Shown: one piece after another, positions 9,279 through 18,324 of the stretch | Numbering within the stretch: the stretch's first letter is position 1 | Layout of the letters: every line of letters starts with the position of its first letter | Origin: an uncultured Clostridia bacterium | GTDB taxonomy: Bacteria; Bacillota; Clostridia; TANB77; CAG-508 | Assembly: GCA_947642355.1 (NCBI GenBank) | Contig: CANRSD010000007.1 | Location: 1 to 53,777 of the forward strand | Reading direction: 5' to 3' | Length of the DNA stretch: 53,777 nt | Made by a program: the position numbers and the translations under genes | Notes under the pieces: model-generated | The model's input: the letters and a program-made list of their open reading frames with translations, nothing else | Database searches by the model: none | What the model was told of the DNA's origin: nothing

Positions 9279-11040
9279 ATGAAAAATAAAAGTCGGAATA
9301 ACATTGATAGCCCTAATAATAACAATAATAGTATTACTAATATTAGCAGGAATATCAATAAACTTAATAATGGGAGATAATAGTGTAATAAAGAAGTCAA
9401 AAACAGCAGGTATGAAAACAGATAGAGCAGAAATAATAGAAGAAAGTAAAACAGAGATAGCAGGATACCAAACAGAAAACTTAGATAATAGAATAAGTAA
9501 AAGTCAGTTAAAAGAAGTATTAGATAAATATTTTAAAGAAGTACCAGATATAGTAGAATGGAATGAAGACTTAAAAGAAATGAAGTTAAATACAAAAGAA
9601 GAATATGGAGTATATGAAATAGCAGTATCAGAAATATATAATGGAGAGTTTATAGAAGATGGAAATTCAAATGGAGGAAGTTCAGGTGGAGGAGACTCGA
9701 GTGAAGGAGAAACAGGTGGAGAAGATATAGAAGGGCTAAAGCCAGATGAAAGCATAGAACCAGATGAAACAATAGAATTTACAAATAACTCAGGAAAGAT
9801 AGATATAATATGGTTAGATACAAACAACAAAATAATAAATAGCCCAAATGCACCAGTATTAACATCAAATGGAGAGTCAGTGATACCACAGACATGGTCA
9901 GAAGAAGAGCAGAAATTCGTAGATGCAGATGCAAATAGTAATTGGTATAATTATCTTGGTGGAGAAGGAGACCATAAAACAAGTAAATGGGCAAATGCAA
10001 AAACCGCAAATGAGAGTTATTTTGTATGGATACCAAGATATGCATATAGAATAACATATTATAAAGATGGAATAGAAGAACCAGTAGGATATTATGATGG
10101 ATATGGATTATGGATAGCTGGAACAGGAAAGGTAAAATATAAATTAGATGAAGGAGTAGAAACAGTAAAGGGAAAAGACGGAAATTTATATATAGTACAT
10201 CCAGCATTCATGAAGGATACAAATAAAACAGCAAAAGATGGAACAGCTCTACCTGATTACGATAGAGGAGGATGGAGTGAAAATTTAGCAGGATTTTGGG
10301 TTGCAAAATATGAGATGAGTGGAGAAACAGGAGTAGCACTAAAAAGTACATTCGGAATATCAAGTAAAAGATACCAAACGCTAGGAACACAGTACATAAA
10401 TGCAAGACAGGCAACATATGGTTATGTGGGACAAATAGGAGAAGACGGAAATACAAACTTTATGAATAGTCATTCAATAAAAAATAGTGAATGGGGAGCA
10501 GTAGCTTATTTAACACATAGTGTATACGGAAGAAATAGAAATGAAATAACAATGAATACTAGTAGTTCATATTATACAGGAGGAGGAATTGGAACAGCAT
10601 ATATAGCAAATTCAGATCAAAGTACAACAGGAAACACATATGGAGTATACGATATGAGCGGAGGAGCATGGGAAAGAGTTGCAGCATACAATAGTACAGG
10701 AAGTGGTGTATCGAATTATGGTTGGACAGGTCTAACACCAGAGACACCAAGTACAAAATATGCAACAAGATATTATAATACAACAGGAAGTCGTGATGGA
10801 ATAGTAATATACCAAGTAGGAAAAATAGGAGATGCAACAAAGGAGACGTATTTAGGAACAGGAGATTCTGGATGGTTTTCAGATTATGCCAGATTTGTAA
10901 ATGCTAGTTATCCTTTGTTTGGGCGTGGTGGTGCTTACCAAAATTATATGAGATCTGGTGTGTTTTATGCTGCTGGAGATAATGGCCAAAAAACTACCAG
11001 CGACGGTTTTCGTGTTGTTTTATGTGCTGGCTCACTTTAA
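9279..11040 (+). CDS. Prepilin-like protein with C-terminal FGE-sulfatase/C-type-lectin-like domain, read through a CGGA +1 site
   Basis: ATG 9279 follows GATGGAGGA. The first five codons MKNKS are in one frame. An extra C at 9294 precedes GGA, then ITLIALIITIIVLLILAGIS follows. The shift therefore supplies the glycine at the prepilin peptidase cleavage site. The mature part has an N-terminal hydrophobic helix, a Gly/Ser/Glu-rich linker (about residues 125-160), then a large domain with SYFVWIPRYAYRI, GFWVAKYEMSG, SEWGAVAYLTHSVYG, YGVYDMSGGAWE and a C-terminal RGGAYQNYMRSG...GFRVV. This is the formylglycine-generating-enzyme/CLec fold. About 582 residues. Codons are strikingly A-ended until about 10,860, then T-ended and less AT-rich to the stop. 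Probably an extracellular adhesin or pseudopilus subunit, not an enzyme. Confidence 0.8.
9294..9297 (+). other. CGGA +1 recoding site at the prepilin cleavage glycine
   Basis: AAA AGT CGG in the start frame; continuation AGT GGA ATA ACA TTG (S-G-I-T-L). Located at codon 6, the earliest site in any gene here. Confidence 0.85.
10915..11037 (+). other. Candidate variable region (DGR-like) at the 3' end of the prepilin-FGE gene
   Basis: The last 40 codons run from FGRGGAYQNYMRSG to GFRVVLCAGSL, the position where diversity-generating retroelement targets vary. Codon choice differs sharply from the upstream domain (GCT, GGT, CGT, TTT instead of A-ended codons). No reverse transcriptase or template repeat was recognised in the window. 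Confidence 0.35.
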
Positions 11041-11154
11041 AAATAGGAGTGTGTTGAATTTTGTGTAAAACATCTATAGAGGGAAGCTAGAGGAAAATGA
11101 AGAAACAATATAATTATGTAAACTAAAACGAATAATTATATCATGTAAATAAAG

Positions 11155-11190
11155 ATGTCTTTTTGAAAAATATCAAGAAGGCATTTTTTA
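11155..11190 (+). terminator. Terminator after the prepilin-FGE gene
   Basis: ATGTCTTTTT pairs with AAGAAGGCAT (G-U pairs included) and is followed by T6. It lies between the prepilin gene and the nuclease remnant. Confidence 0.55.
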
Positions 11191-11195
11191 ATTAG

Positions 11196-11511
11196 ATAAT
11201 ATATTTGAAATTTCGGTATTTTTATTTTATGCTTAAATATACCAGAATGCCATACAAAATGGGAGTTATCAAGTAAAAAATATCCAAAAGTGGAATTGAC
11301 AAAAGATATGGAAATAAATATACTAAAGTTAAAGAAATTAGAAAAGCAGTTAAAAGTAGAAGATATACATAGTGAAAAAGATAAGAAACTATTAACATGG
11401 CTAAAATTTCTAACAAATCCAGATAGTATGGAGGATAACGAGATGGAATTAGTAATTTTAGAGTATAATGTAAAAATGAAAAGAGGAAAAATAGATGATA
11501 AAAAGGTATAA
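11196..11511 (+). pseudogene. C-terminal remnant of an Rpn/PD-(D/E)XK transposase-family nuclease
   Basis: A frame without a good start runs from the stop at 11193 to TAA at 11509. After removal of an extra C at 11214 (before GGT) it reads GIFILCLNIPECHTKWELSS, then KYPKVELTKDMEINILKLKK and WLKFLTNPDSMEDNEMEL. The ELTKDMEI..L.L.KL pattern with a following LL.WL.FL segment resembles the C-terminus of recombination-promoting nuclease/putative transposase (Rpn) proteins. The catalytic N-terminal half is missing, so this is a 5'-truncated remnant. It overlaps the start of the next gene by 17 bases. Family assignment is moderately sure. Confidence 0.5.
11214..11217 (+). other. CGGT +1 site in the nuclease remnant
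   Basis: TTG AAA TTT CGG; continuation TTT GGT ATT TTT ATT TTA TGC. It keeps the same form as sites in intact genes, although the host gene is truncated. Confidence 0.5.
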
Positions 11512-12103
11512 AGAAAATGAAATAGATGAATTAGCACAAATACTTAAAAGAGATGGTGTAATTAGTGTTCCAACAGATACAGTTTATGGAATTTGTGCCC
11601 GTATGAATTCAATAAAGGCGTATAATAATTTATTATCTGTTAAAAATAGGCCAAGTACTAAATTATTTCCTGTTATGTGTGCAGATAAGAAGCAAATAAA
11701 AAGTATTGCTATTATAGATGAGAGAATAGAAAAATTGATTGATGAATTAATGCCTGGACCAATTACATTAGTTTTGAATAAAAGATTAGATATACCAGAT
11801 TATGTTAATAATGGGTGTCAAACTATTGCAGTTAGAATGGCTACTTCAAAAATATTAGAAAACTTGATAAGAAAAATAGAAAGCCCAATTTTTATGACAA
11901 GTGCTAATCAAAGTGGTGAACCAGTATCAATTAATTTAGAAGAAATAGAAAAATCATGCCCACTTTTAGATGGAATGTTAGAAGGAAGTGTATCATTTGG
12001 AGAAGGAAGCACAATAATAGATTGTACATTAGATGAATTGAAAATTTTACGTTCAGGACCAATTACAATTGAAAAAATTCATAAAATATTGAGAGAAAAA
12101 TAA
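11495..12103 (+). CDS. Sua5/YciO/YrdC/YwlC family threonylcarbamoyl-AMP synthase
   Basis: Makes threonylcarbamoyl-AMP from threonine, bicarbonate and ATP for t6A37 of ANN-decoding tRNAs. The 202-residue protein shows the YrdC signature: VISVPTDTVYGICARMN, KNRPSTKLFPVM, MPGPITLVL, TIAVRM, FMTSANQSGEPVS and SFGEGSTIIDCT. Only the YrdC domain is present, without the C-terminal Sua5 domain, so it is a short form. ATG 11495 overlaps the tail of the nuclease remnant and is preceded by AGAGGAAAAA. Confidence 0.88.
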   Translation: MIKRYKENEIDELAQILKRDGVISVPTDTVYGICARMNSIKAYNNLLSVKNRPSTKLFPVMCADKKQIKSIAIIDERIEKLIDELMPGPITLVLNKRLDIPDYVNNGCQTIAVRMATSKILENLIRKIESPIFMTSANQSGEPVSINLEEIEKSCPLLDGMLEGSVSFGEGSTIIDCTLDELKILRSGPITIEKIHKILREK

Positions 12104-12143
12104 TTAAATAAAAAGGAAAATATTGCTATTTTTTATTTAAAAC
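12102..12143 (+). terminator. Possible terminator after the YrdC gene
   Basis: TTAAATAAAAA at the gene end pairs with TTTTTTATTTAA, with a T-rich 3' arm; AT-only stem, so weak. Confidence 0.4.
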
Positions 12144-12285
12144 TACAATTTATTTATAAAAAAATGTGTTTTAAAAATTAATAAAAAAATTTTAAAATTT
12201 GCTACACAAAAAAATTTTTTAATGATATAATAATCAAAAATGTATAATAGAGCTAAAATATTTTAGCTTGAAAGGAATTTGGAAT

Positions 12286-14785
12286 ATGGGTAAAATTGTA
12301 CTTTTAGACGATTTAACTATAAATAAAATTGCTGCTGGAGAAGTTATTGAAAGGCCTGCCTCTGTAGTAAAAGAGATGGTAGAAAATTCTATTGATGCAG
12401 GTGCAAAAAATATAACTGTTGAAATAAAAAATGGTGGAATTTCTTTAATAAAAATTACAGATGATGGTTGTGGGATAGCAGAAGATGATATGGAAATCGC
12501 CTTTGAACGTCATGCAACAAGTAAAATAAGACAAGCAGATGATTTAGAGACAATTAAAACTATGGGATTTAGAGGTGAGGCATTAGCAAGTGTTGCGGCA
12601 ATTGCTAATGTTGAGATGATTTCTAAAAGATTAGAAGATGAAACAGGGCATAAGATTATTGTAGAAGGTGGAAAAATTTTAGAAAAAACTGAAATAGGAG
12701 CTCCTGTACGGAACAACAATAACTGTTAAAAATTTATTTTTTAATACACCAGTAAGGTATAAATTTTTGAAAAAAGATTTTACAGAAGCAGGTTATATTG
12801 AAGATGCAATAACTAGAATTGCACTAATTAATAAAGATATTTCTATAAAACTTATAAATTCAGGAAAAACAGTTATACAAACTAATGGAAGTGGTGATTC
12901 AAAATCTGTAATTTATAGTATTTATGGAAAAGATATAGCAAATGGAATAATGGATGTAGATTATACTTATGAAGATATGGTTGTTACAGGAGTAGTTGGA
13001 AAATCAGAAATTGCTAGAAATAATAGGTCACATCAAATATTTTTTGTAAATAATAGATATGTAAAGGATAAAAATTTAACAGCAGCGGTAGACCAAGCAT
13101 ATAAAGGGCTAGTACCTGGAGGAAAATATGGATTTGTTATTTTAAATATTTCTATAGATCCTAAAAAAGTTGATGTTAACGTGCATCCAGCAAAATTAGA
13201 GGTCAGATTTGAAGAGGATGGAAAGGTTTTTAAAGCAGTCTATCATGCTATAAAATCTGGTTTAGATAAAGGTGAACTTATAGAAAATATTGAAAGACCA
13301 ATAAATATAGATAAAAAAGAAGAAATAGAAGAGGAAAAACAAGAAAAAACTCAAGAGTTTAAGCCTAGAGAAAATACATTTAGTGGATTTTTTAAAAAAT
13401 TAATGAAAGAACCAGAAGAAACTAAAGAGGAGTTAGAAAATAATAGTTTAAAAGAAATTTTTGAATATAGAAAACATGCAAAAGAAAGTATATTTAAAGG
13501 TAAACATGATGAAATAGAGAAAATACCTGCTATGCAGCTAGAAACTTCAAAATCTGAAAATATTATTGAAGAACAATTAGAGACTATTTCTGTACCAGTA
13601 GCAGTTTCAGCTGAATTAGTAAGTAGTGAAATATCTGGTATTACTGAAAATATAGATAACAAGATAGAAGAAGTAGAAGAACCAAAAGAAGTAAAACTTG
13701 GAAGTACTATTATTTCAAGTGATACAAAAGAACTTAATTTTGATGTAACAGAAGCTATATCAAAAGATGAAACTGTTAAATTAGAAAATGTTAAGTCAAT
13801 TGTTGAGATAGATGCTCAAAAAACAGAAGTAATAAATATAGTAAAAGATGACAAAGAAGATTTAAAGGAAAGTATAGATGTTCAAAAAGAAGAGTCAAAA
13901 AATAATGAAATAAGTAATAAACCTATAGATAATGTTACTGAAAAATTATTAAAAATAAAAATGGAAGCAGATATTGATGATACACAACTTATTGATACAG
14001 CTAAAGTTCGTGAAGCTATAAAAGAATCAAAAGTACCAATAACAAAAGAATTTGAAAATATGTACAAGCAAGTTTTTGGAATGGATGTGTCCTCAGTAAG
14101 AAAAACAAAAGAGGAAGAAGAAGCAAAGATTAATGTGTCTGCATCACTAAAATTTGCTAATTCAGAGAATATGAGTGTATTTGAAGATAAAAGTACTTAT
14201 GTTCCAGAAGTAAAATATAAATTTATAGGTATAGTTTTTTCAACATATATAATAATTGAAATACAAGATGAAATGTATATAATAGATCAACATGCAGCAC
14301 ATGAAAGAATTATGTATGAAAAAGTAAAATCAAATTATTATAGTGAATTGGAAAAAGATTCACAAATGTTACTTTTGGCAGATGTTATTACATTAACTCA
14401 TAAGGAAATAAGTATTGCTAGAGAAAATATTGATATGTTTAGACAAGCTGGATTTGATTTTGAAGAATTTGGAGAAAATACAATAAAACTTATAGCAGTT
14501 CCAAGTATGTGTGAAGAATTAAATACTAAAAATTTATTTTTAGAAATATTAGATGAAATGGATACAGTTGCGGTTACTGCAAAACAAGAAAAAGAAGATA
14601 AGTTTATTGCTACAGTTGCTTGTAAAGCAGCAGTTAAAGGTAATATGAAATTAGATGAAAAAGAAGTAGAAAGTTTAATGAAAAAATTACTTAGTCTTCC
14701 TAATCCATTTACTTGTCCTCATGGAAGACCTACTGCTATTAAAATTAGCAAAACTGATTTAGAAAAGAAATTTAGTCGTAGATAA
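12286..14785 (+). CDS. mutL: DNA mismatch repair protein MutL with an enlarged linker, read through a CGGA +1 site
   Basis: GHKL ATPase and endonuclease of mismatch repair, partner of MutS. ATG 12286 (MGKIVLLDDLTINKIAAGEV) lies about 9 bases after AAAGGA. ATP-site motifs: VENSIDAGAKN, DDGCGI, GFRGEAL. After residue 141 an extra C at 12709 precedes GGA and the frame continues GTTITVKNLFFNTPVRYKF, so the shift rebuilds the conserved GT motif and NLF.N.P.R.KF. The C-terminal half has the metal-binding endonuclease motif DQHAAHERIMYE and CPHGRPT. The recoded length of about 832 residues exceeds the usual 600-670 because of an acidic, Glu/Lys/Ile-rich linker of roughly 280 residues. It is followed 11 bases later by miaA. 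Confidence 0.93.
12709..12712 (+). other. CGGA +1 recoding site in mutL
   Basis: CCT GTA CGG; continuation GTA GGA ACA ACA ATA (V-G-T-T-I), the conserved GHKL GT motif. Confidence 0.9.
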
Positions 14786-14796
14786 AGGAGCTAAAA

Positions 14797-15744
14797 ATGA
14801 AACCTAAAGTTATTGTAATAGCGGGACCTACTGCTTCTCGGAAAAACAGCATTATCTATTGAACTTGCTAAGAGAATAGATGGAGAAATTGTTTCATCTG
14901 ATGCAATGCAAATATATAAATATATGAATATAGGTACTGCTAAAGTAACTAAGGAAGAAATGCAGGGCATAAAACATTATTTAATAGATTTTTTGGAGCC
15001 AGATAAAAGATATACAGTTTCTAATTTTAAACAAGATAGTGAAAATGCAATTGAAGAAATTTTACAAAAAAATAAAGTTCCAATAGTATGTGGAGGAACT
15101 CGGACTATATATAAATTCTTTAGTTTATGGAATTGAATATCAAGATATGGAGTTCGATTTAAATTATAGGAATTTTCTTTTAGAAAAAGCAGAAACTGAA
15201 GAAGGGCTGTTTAAATTATACAATGAAGCTTGCAGGATTGATTCTAAATCAATGGAATTTATTAGCCCTAATGATAAAAAAAGAATTTGTAGAGTTTTGG
15301 AAATATATAAAGAAACTGGAAAAACAAAAACAGAATTAGAGATTTTGTCACGTAAAAATGGACCTAAATATGATTTTGTGAAATTTGCTATGAATATGGA
15401 TAGAGAAAAGCTTTATGAAAGTATAAATAAGAGAGTAGATATTATGATAGAATCAGGTTTAGTTGAGGAAGTAAAAAATATATACTCTAAATATAATGAA
15501 TATCCAACAGCTATGCAAGCAATTGGTTATAAAGAAGTAGTAGAATTTTTAGAAAATAAATTAACATATGAGGAAATGCTTGAAAAGATAAAACAAGAAA
15601 GTAGGAGATATGCTAAAAGGCAACTTACATGGTTTAGAAAAAATAATGATTATGTATGGTTAGATAGTACTAATCGGATTACAAAATAATATAGAAATTA
15701 TTTTGAAGGAGTTAAAATTAAGTGAGCAAAGTAAAAGTTTTTAG
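14797..15744 (+). CDS. miaA: tRNA dimethylallyltransferase MiaA, read through three CGGA +1 sites
   Basis: Adds the dimethylallyl group to A37 of UNN-reading tRNAs. ATG 14797 follows AAAGGAG, 11 bases after mutL. Three in-frame CGG triplets each need one skipped C. At 14839 the reading becomes GPTAS-GKTALS, restoring the P-loop glycine. At 15101 it becomes GGT-GLYINSLVYG. At 15675 it becomes LDSTN-GLQNNIEIILKEL, replacing a premature NRITK stop at 15687 with a 22-residue tail to TAG at 15742. Other motifs: SSDAMQIYKYMNIGTAKV, YTVSNFKQD, RRYAKRQLTWFRKN. The fully recoded length of 314 residues is normal for MiaA. The tail overlaps the start of the next gene (GTG 15722). Confidence 0.93.
14839..14842 (+). 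other. CGGA +1 recoding site in the MiaA P-loop
   Basis: GCT TCT CGG; continuation TCT GGA AAA ACA (S-G-K-T). Glycine is required by the Walker A motif here. Confidence 0.92.
15101..15104 (+). other. Second CGGA +1 site in miaA
   Basis: GGA ACT CGG; continuation ACT GGA CTA TAT (T-G-L-Y), the conserved GGTGLY segment. Confidence 0.92.
15675..15678 (+). other. Third, C-terminal CGGA +1 site in miaA
   Basis: ACT AAT CGG ATT ACA AAA TAA in the incoming frame; continuation AAT GGA TTA CAA AAT. It bypasses a stop 9 bases downstream of the CGG. Confidence 0.8.
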
Positions 15745-16944
15745 ATTGCTCGGTATTATTTGTTTATTAATATTTTTAGCTTATTTTTTAATGAATAGTA
15801 CAAATATGATTAATAAATCAACTGATACTTTTATGGTTGAAAATGGAACTTTGTCGTATGAAGAGCCAGCTGAAGGTTATATAATTAGAGATGAAAAGCT
15901 TTTAAAAGGAAATAATTATTCTAATGGCTTGAATCAAATTGTTACAGATGGTTCTAGGGTATCAAAAGGGGAAGCTGTTTTTAGGTATTATTCTAATAAT
16001 GAGGAAGAAATAAATAAGCAGTTAGAAGATTTAGATAAAAAGATTGATGAAGCTTTGCAAAATAGTCAAAAAGGTATAATTCCTATTGATATTACTAATT
16101 TAGAAAATGAAATAGAAAATGTTTTAGATAATCTTTATCAAGCAAATGATACTAGAGTTATTAATGAATACAAGAAAAAATTAAATACGTATGTTGTAAA
16201 GAAAGCTGAAATTGCTGGTGAAAAAAGTGAAGCAGGTTCATATATTAGAACTCTTATAGACCAAAGGAAAGCTTTAAGCAATCAACTTACAGATAATTCA
16301 GAAACTATAGTGACACAAACACCTGGAATTATTTCGTATAGAGTAGATGGTTTAGAAGAGGTTCTAATTTTAAATAATAATGATTTTAGTTATTTAACAA
16401 CTGAATTATTAGATGGATTTAGGCTTAATGTAGGTACTAGTATTCCAGAAAGTAAAGAAGCAGGAAAAATAGTTAATAATTTTGAATGCTATATAGCATG
16501 TCCTATAAATACAGAAAAGTCAGAGATTGTGAAAGTACGGAGATAGTGTTACTTTAAGATTTTCAGATTCTACTGAAGTAACTGCACAAATAATACAAAT
16601 AAAAGAAGAAGAAAAAGGAAGAATATTAATATTTAAAATTATAGAAAATGTTGAAAATTTAATTGAATATAGAAAAGTTTCATTTGATATAATTTGGTGG
16701 AATTTTTCTGGTTGGAAAGTTAGTAATTCTGCATTAATTGTGGAAAACGATTTAACTTATGTAAAAAGGACTAAAGCTGGAGTAGAAGAAAAGATTTTGG
16801 TTAAAGTTTTGAGACAAAATGATACATATTCAATTGTTGAAAATTATACAGATGAAGAATTACGGAGCAATGGGATATTCTTTAGAAGAAATACAAAATT
16901 TTTCAAAAATTAAACTTTATGATCAAATTATGATAAATAAATAG
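15722..16944 (+). CDS. HlyD-like membrane-anchored protein, read through two CGGA +1 sites
   Basis: GTG 15722 follows GAAGGAG and lies inside the recoded end of miaA. The product begins VSKVKVFRLL followed by one transmembrane helix (GIICLLIFLAYFLMN). The extracytoplasmic part contains a lipoyl/HlyD-like segment (PAEGYIIRDEKLL, VTDGSRVSKGEAVFRYYS), a helical hairpin (about residues 95-175) and a second beta domain. Extra C residues at 16538 and 16863 precede GGA; the continuations are VKV-GDSVTLRFSD and DEEL-GAMGYSLEEIQ, ending at TAG 16942. Recoded length is about 406. Such HlyD-type proteins commonly sit beside sepF in Clostridia, as here. Function is not established; an envelope or efflux adaptor role is the usual label. 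Confidence 0.8.
16538..16541 (+). other. CGGA +1 recoding site in the HlyD-like gene (first)
   Basis: AAA GTA CGG; continuation GTA GGA GAT AGT GTT (V-G-D-S-V), typical of HlyD beta-barrel strands. Confidence 0.85.
16863..16866 (+). other. CGGA +1 recoding site in the HlyD-like gene (second)
   Basis: GAA TTA CGG; continuation TTA GGA GCA ATG GGA (L-G-A-M-G), 26 codons before the stop. Confidence 0.8.
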
Positions 16945-16949
16945 AAATG

Positions 16950-16958
16950 TTATCCACA
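16950..16958 (+). promoter_or_regulatory. DnaA-box-like sequence upstream of sepF
   Basis: TTATCCACA matches the DnaA box consensus. It is a single copy, in the 264-base spacer between the HlyD-like gene and sepF. Confidence 0.4.
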
Positions 16959-17072
16959 AGATTGTCGAAAAAAAGTGGAAAACATACTTCAAAAATTTAA
17001 GTTACACAATGTAATATAAAATTTTAAAAAAAGGTTAATAATGCCTGAAAAATCAAACAAAATCAACCATGT

Positions 17073-17094
17073 AACAATATTACAACAATATTAC
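17073..17094. repeat. Tandem 11-bp repeat upstream of the sepF promoter
   Basis: AACAATATTAC occurs twice head to tail (17073-17083 and 17084-17094), about 36 bases upstream of the sepF -35 box. It could be a regulator binding site. Confidence 0.45.
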
Positions 17095-17130
17095 GAAAGC
17101 AACAAAAAAAAATAACATTGTGAAAAACTA

Positions 17131-17159
17131 TTGACAACAAGAGTAAAAAGTTGGATACT
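17131..17159 (+). promoter_or_regulatory. Promoter of sepF
   Basis: Consensus TTGACA at 17131-17136, 17-base spacer, GATACT at 17154-17159 (or overlapping TACTAT at 17156). Confidence 0.6.
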
Positions 17160-17208
17160 ATGTATATGATTACGAATGAAAAGTAAATTATTAGGAGGTC
17201 AAGAGAAG

Positions 17209-17694
17209 ATGGCAGTAGCTGCACTTAAAAAATTTTGGAATTATTTAGTTGGAGAAAGTGAAGAAGATTATGCTGAAGAAGCAGAGGCTGATGTAGTAGA
17301 AAGCTCATATGATTATAATTTAGAGGAAGATGAAGAAGAAAATAGTGGGGAAACATTTAGTGTTTTTAAAAGAAAAAATAAAATAGTAAATATGCCTCAA
17401 ACTCAATCTGTAAAAATGAAAATTTTAAAGCCAACAAATTATGATCCAGATGTTAATGAGATTATAAGTGAATTGAAATCAAAAAATGGAATTGTAATGA
17501 ATTTAGAGTATGTTAACAAAGACGTTGCAAGAAGGATAATAGATACAGTTAGTGGTGCAGTAACAGCGTTAGATGGTCGTATTGAAAAAGTTTCTAATTC
17601 AATATTTGTTGTAGCTCCTTATAATTATGATATAACAAATGAGCCTATTTCAAGGGAGAAAAGTGAAAGATTACAAGCTCCTTGGGCAAAATAA
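17209..17694 (+). CDS. sepF: Cell division protein SepF
   Basis: Cytoplasmic membrane-associated protein that aligns FtsZ filaments at the septum. The start at ATG 17209 (MAVAALKKFWNYLVG) is set by TTAGGAGGT; an upstream ATG at 17176 lacks an RBS. Residues 1-12 form the amphipathic membrane-targeting helix, an acidic linker follows (about 18-55), and the SepF core is NEIISELKSKNGIVMNLEYV...DTVSGAVTALDGRIEKVSNSIFVVAP. The length of 161 residues is typical. It is followed after 21 bases by divIVA, a usual Gram-positive arrangement. Confidence 0.93.
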   Translation: MAVAALKKFWNYLVGESEEDYAEEAEADVVESSYDYNLEEDEEENSGETFSVFKRKNKIVNMPQTQSVKMKILKPTNYDPDVNEIISELKSKNGIVMNLEYVNKDVARRIIDTVSGAVTALDGRIEKVSNSIFVVAPYNYDITNEPISREKSERLQAPWAK

Positions 17695-17715
17695 CCAAAA
17701 ATAGGAGGAGAAAGT

Positions 17716-18166
17716 ATGTTAACACCATTAGACATAGAAAACAAAAAATTTCGGAAGATCTTTAAAAGGTTATAATGTCGATGAAGTTGATGAGTTTCTT
17801 GATGAATTAACAGTTGAATATGAGAGATTATATAAAGAGAATGCAGAGTTAAAGGGTGAAGTAGAAAGTTCTAAAAAAGATTTAGAACATTATAGAAGTG
17901 TAGAACATACATTGCAAAATACATTAGTAATGGCTCAAACAACAGCTGATGATATAAAGAAAATAGCACAACAACAAGCAGATCAAATTATTAAAGATGC
18001 TCAGGCTAATGCTAGGAAATCTAGTGAAGATCTTAGTAGGCAGGAATTTGAATTACAAGTTAAGTTTGATGAATTAAAAAAGAAATTTGATATGTATAAA
18101 GCAAAAATGGAGGCATTACTTATTTCACAATTAGAATTATTAAAAGAGAGTGGAAATGAGGAATAA
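17716..18166 (+). CDS. divIVA: DivIVA-domain protein, read through a CGGA +1 site
   Basis: Coiled-coil protein that binds curved membrane at poles and septum. ATG 17716 follows ATAGGAGGAG. The start frame gives MLTPLDIENKKF; an extra C at 17752 precedes GGA, and the frame continues GRSLKGYNVDEVDEFLDE. The junction rebuilds the family's N-terminal signature (LTP.DI....F....GY...EVD.FL). The remainder is a long coiled coil rich in Glu, Lys and Gln. Recoded length is 149 residues. Without the shift no DivIVA N-terminus can be made, so a CGG read as arginine would abolish the protein. A terminator follows. Confidence 0.92.
17752..17755 (+). other. CGGA +1 recoding site in divIVA
   Basis: AAA TTT CGG; continuation TTT GGA AGA TCT TTA (F-G-R-S-L), after residue 12. 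Confidence 0.9.
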
Positions 18167-18176
18167 ATTAACAAAA

Positions 18177-18216
18177 GAAAAAAGGGATTGTGTTTAGGCT
18201 CAATCCCTTTTATTTT
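18177..18216 (+). terminator. Terminator after divIVA
   Basis: AAAAGGGATTG pairs with CAATCCCTTTT across a 10-base loop, followed by a T-rich run. Confidence 0.85.
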
Positions 18217-18274
18217 GAGGCTATAAGATTTATTACAATCGAATTAAATCGGTATTACATTTTTGTTAATAATA

Positions 18275-18302
18275 TTGACTAATTAGATATTTTGAATAAA
18301 AT
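18275..18302 (+). promoter_or_regulatory. Promoter of rsmD
   Basis: TTGACT at 18275-18280, 16-base spacer, TAAAAT at 18297-18302. Confidence 0.55.
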
Positions 18303-18324
18303 AGATATATGGTAGAGGTGTAAG

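Noticed and set aside
9504..10840. Long minus-strand open frames inside the prepilin-FGE, SPFH and FtsK genes
   Set aside because: They have low-complexity Leu/His/Ile- or Ser/Ile-rich translations that mirror A-ended codons on the other strand, with no ribosome-binding sites.
15745..15757. CTC GGT near the start of the HlyD-like gene as a recoding site
   Set aside because: The C is the third base of an in-frame CTC codon and the frame continues unchanged (RLLGIICLL).
18245..18254. CGG at 18250 upstream of rsmD
   Set aside because: It is intergenic, between the divIVA terminator and the rsmD promoter, and no coding frame crosses it.
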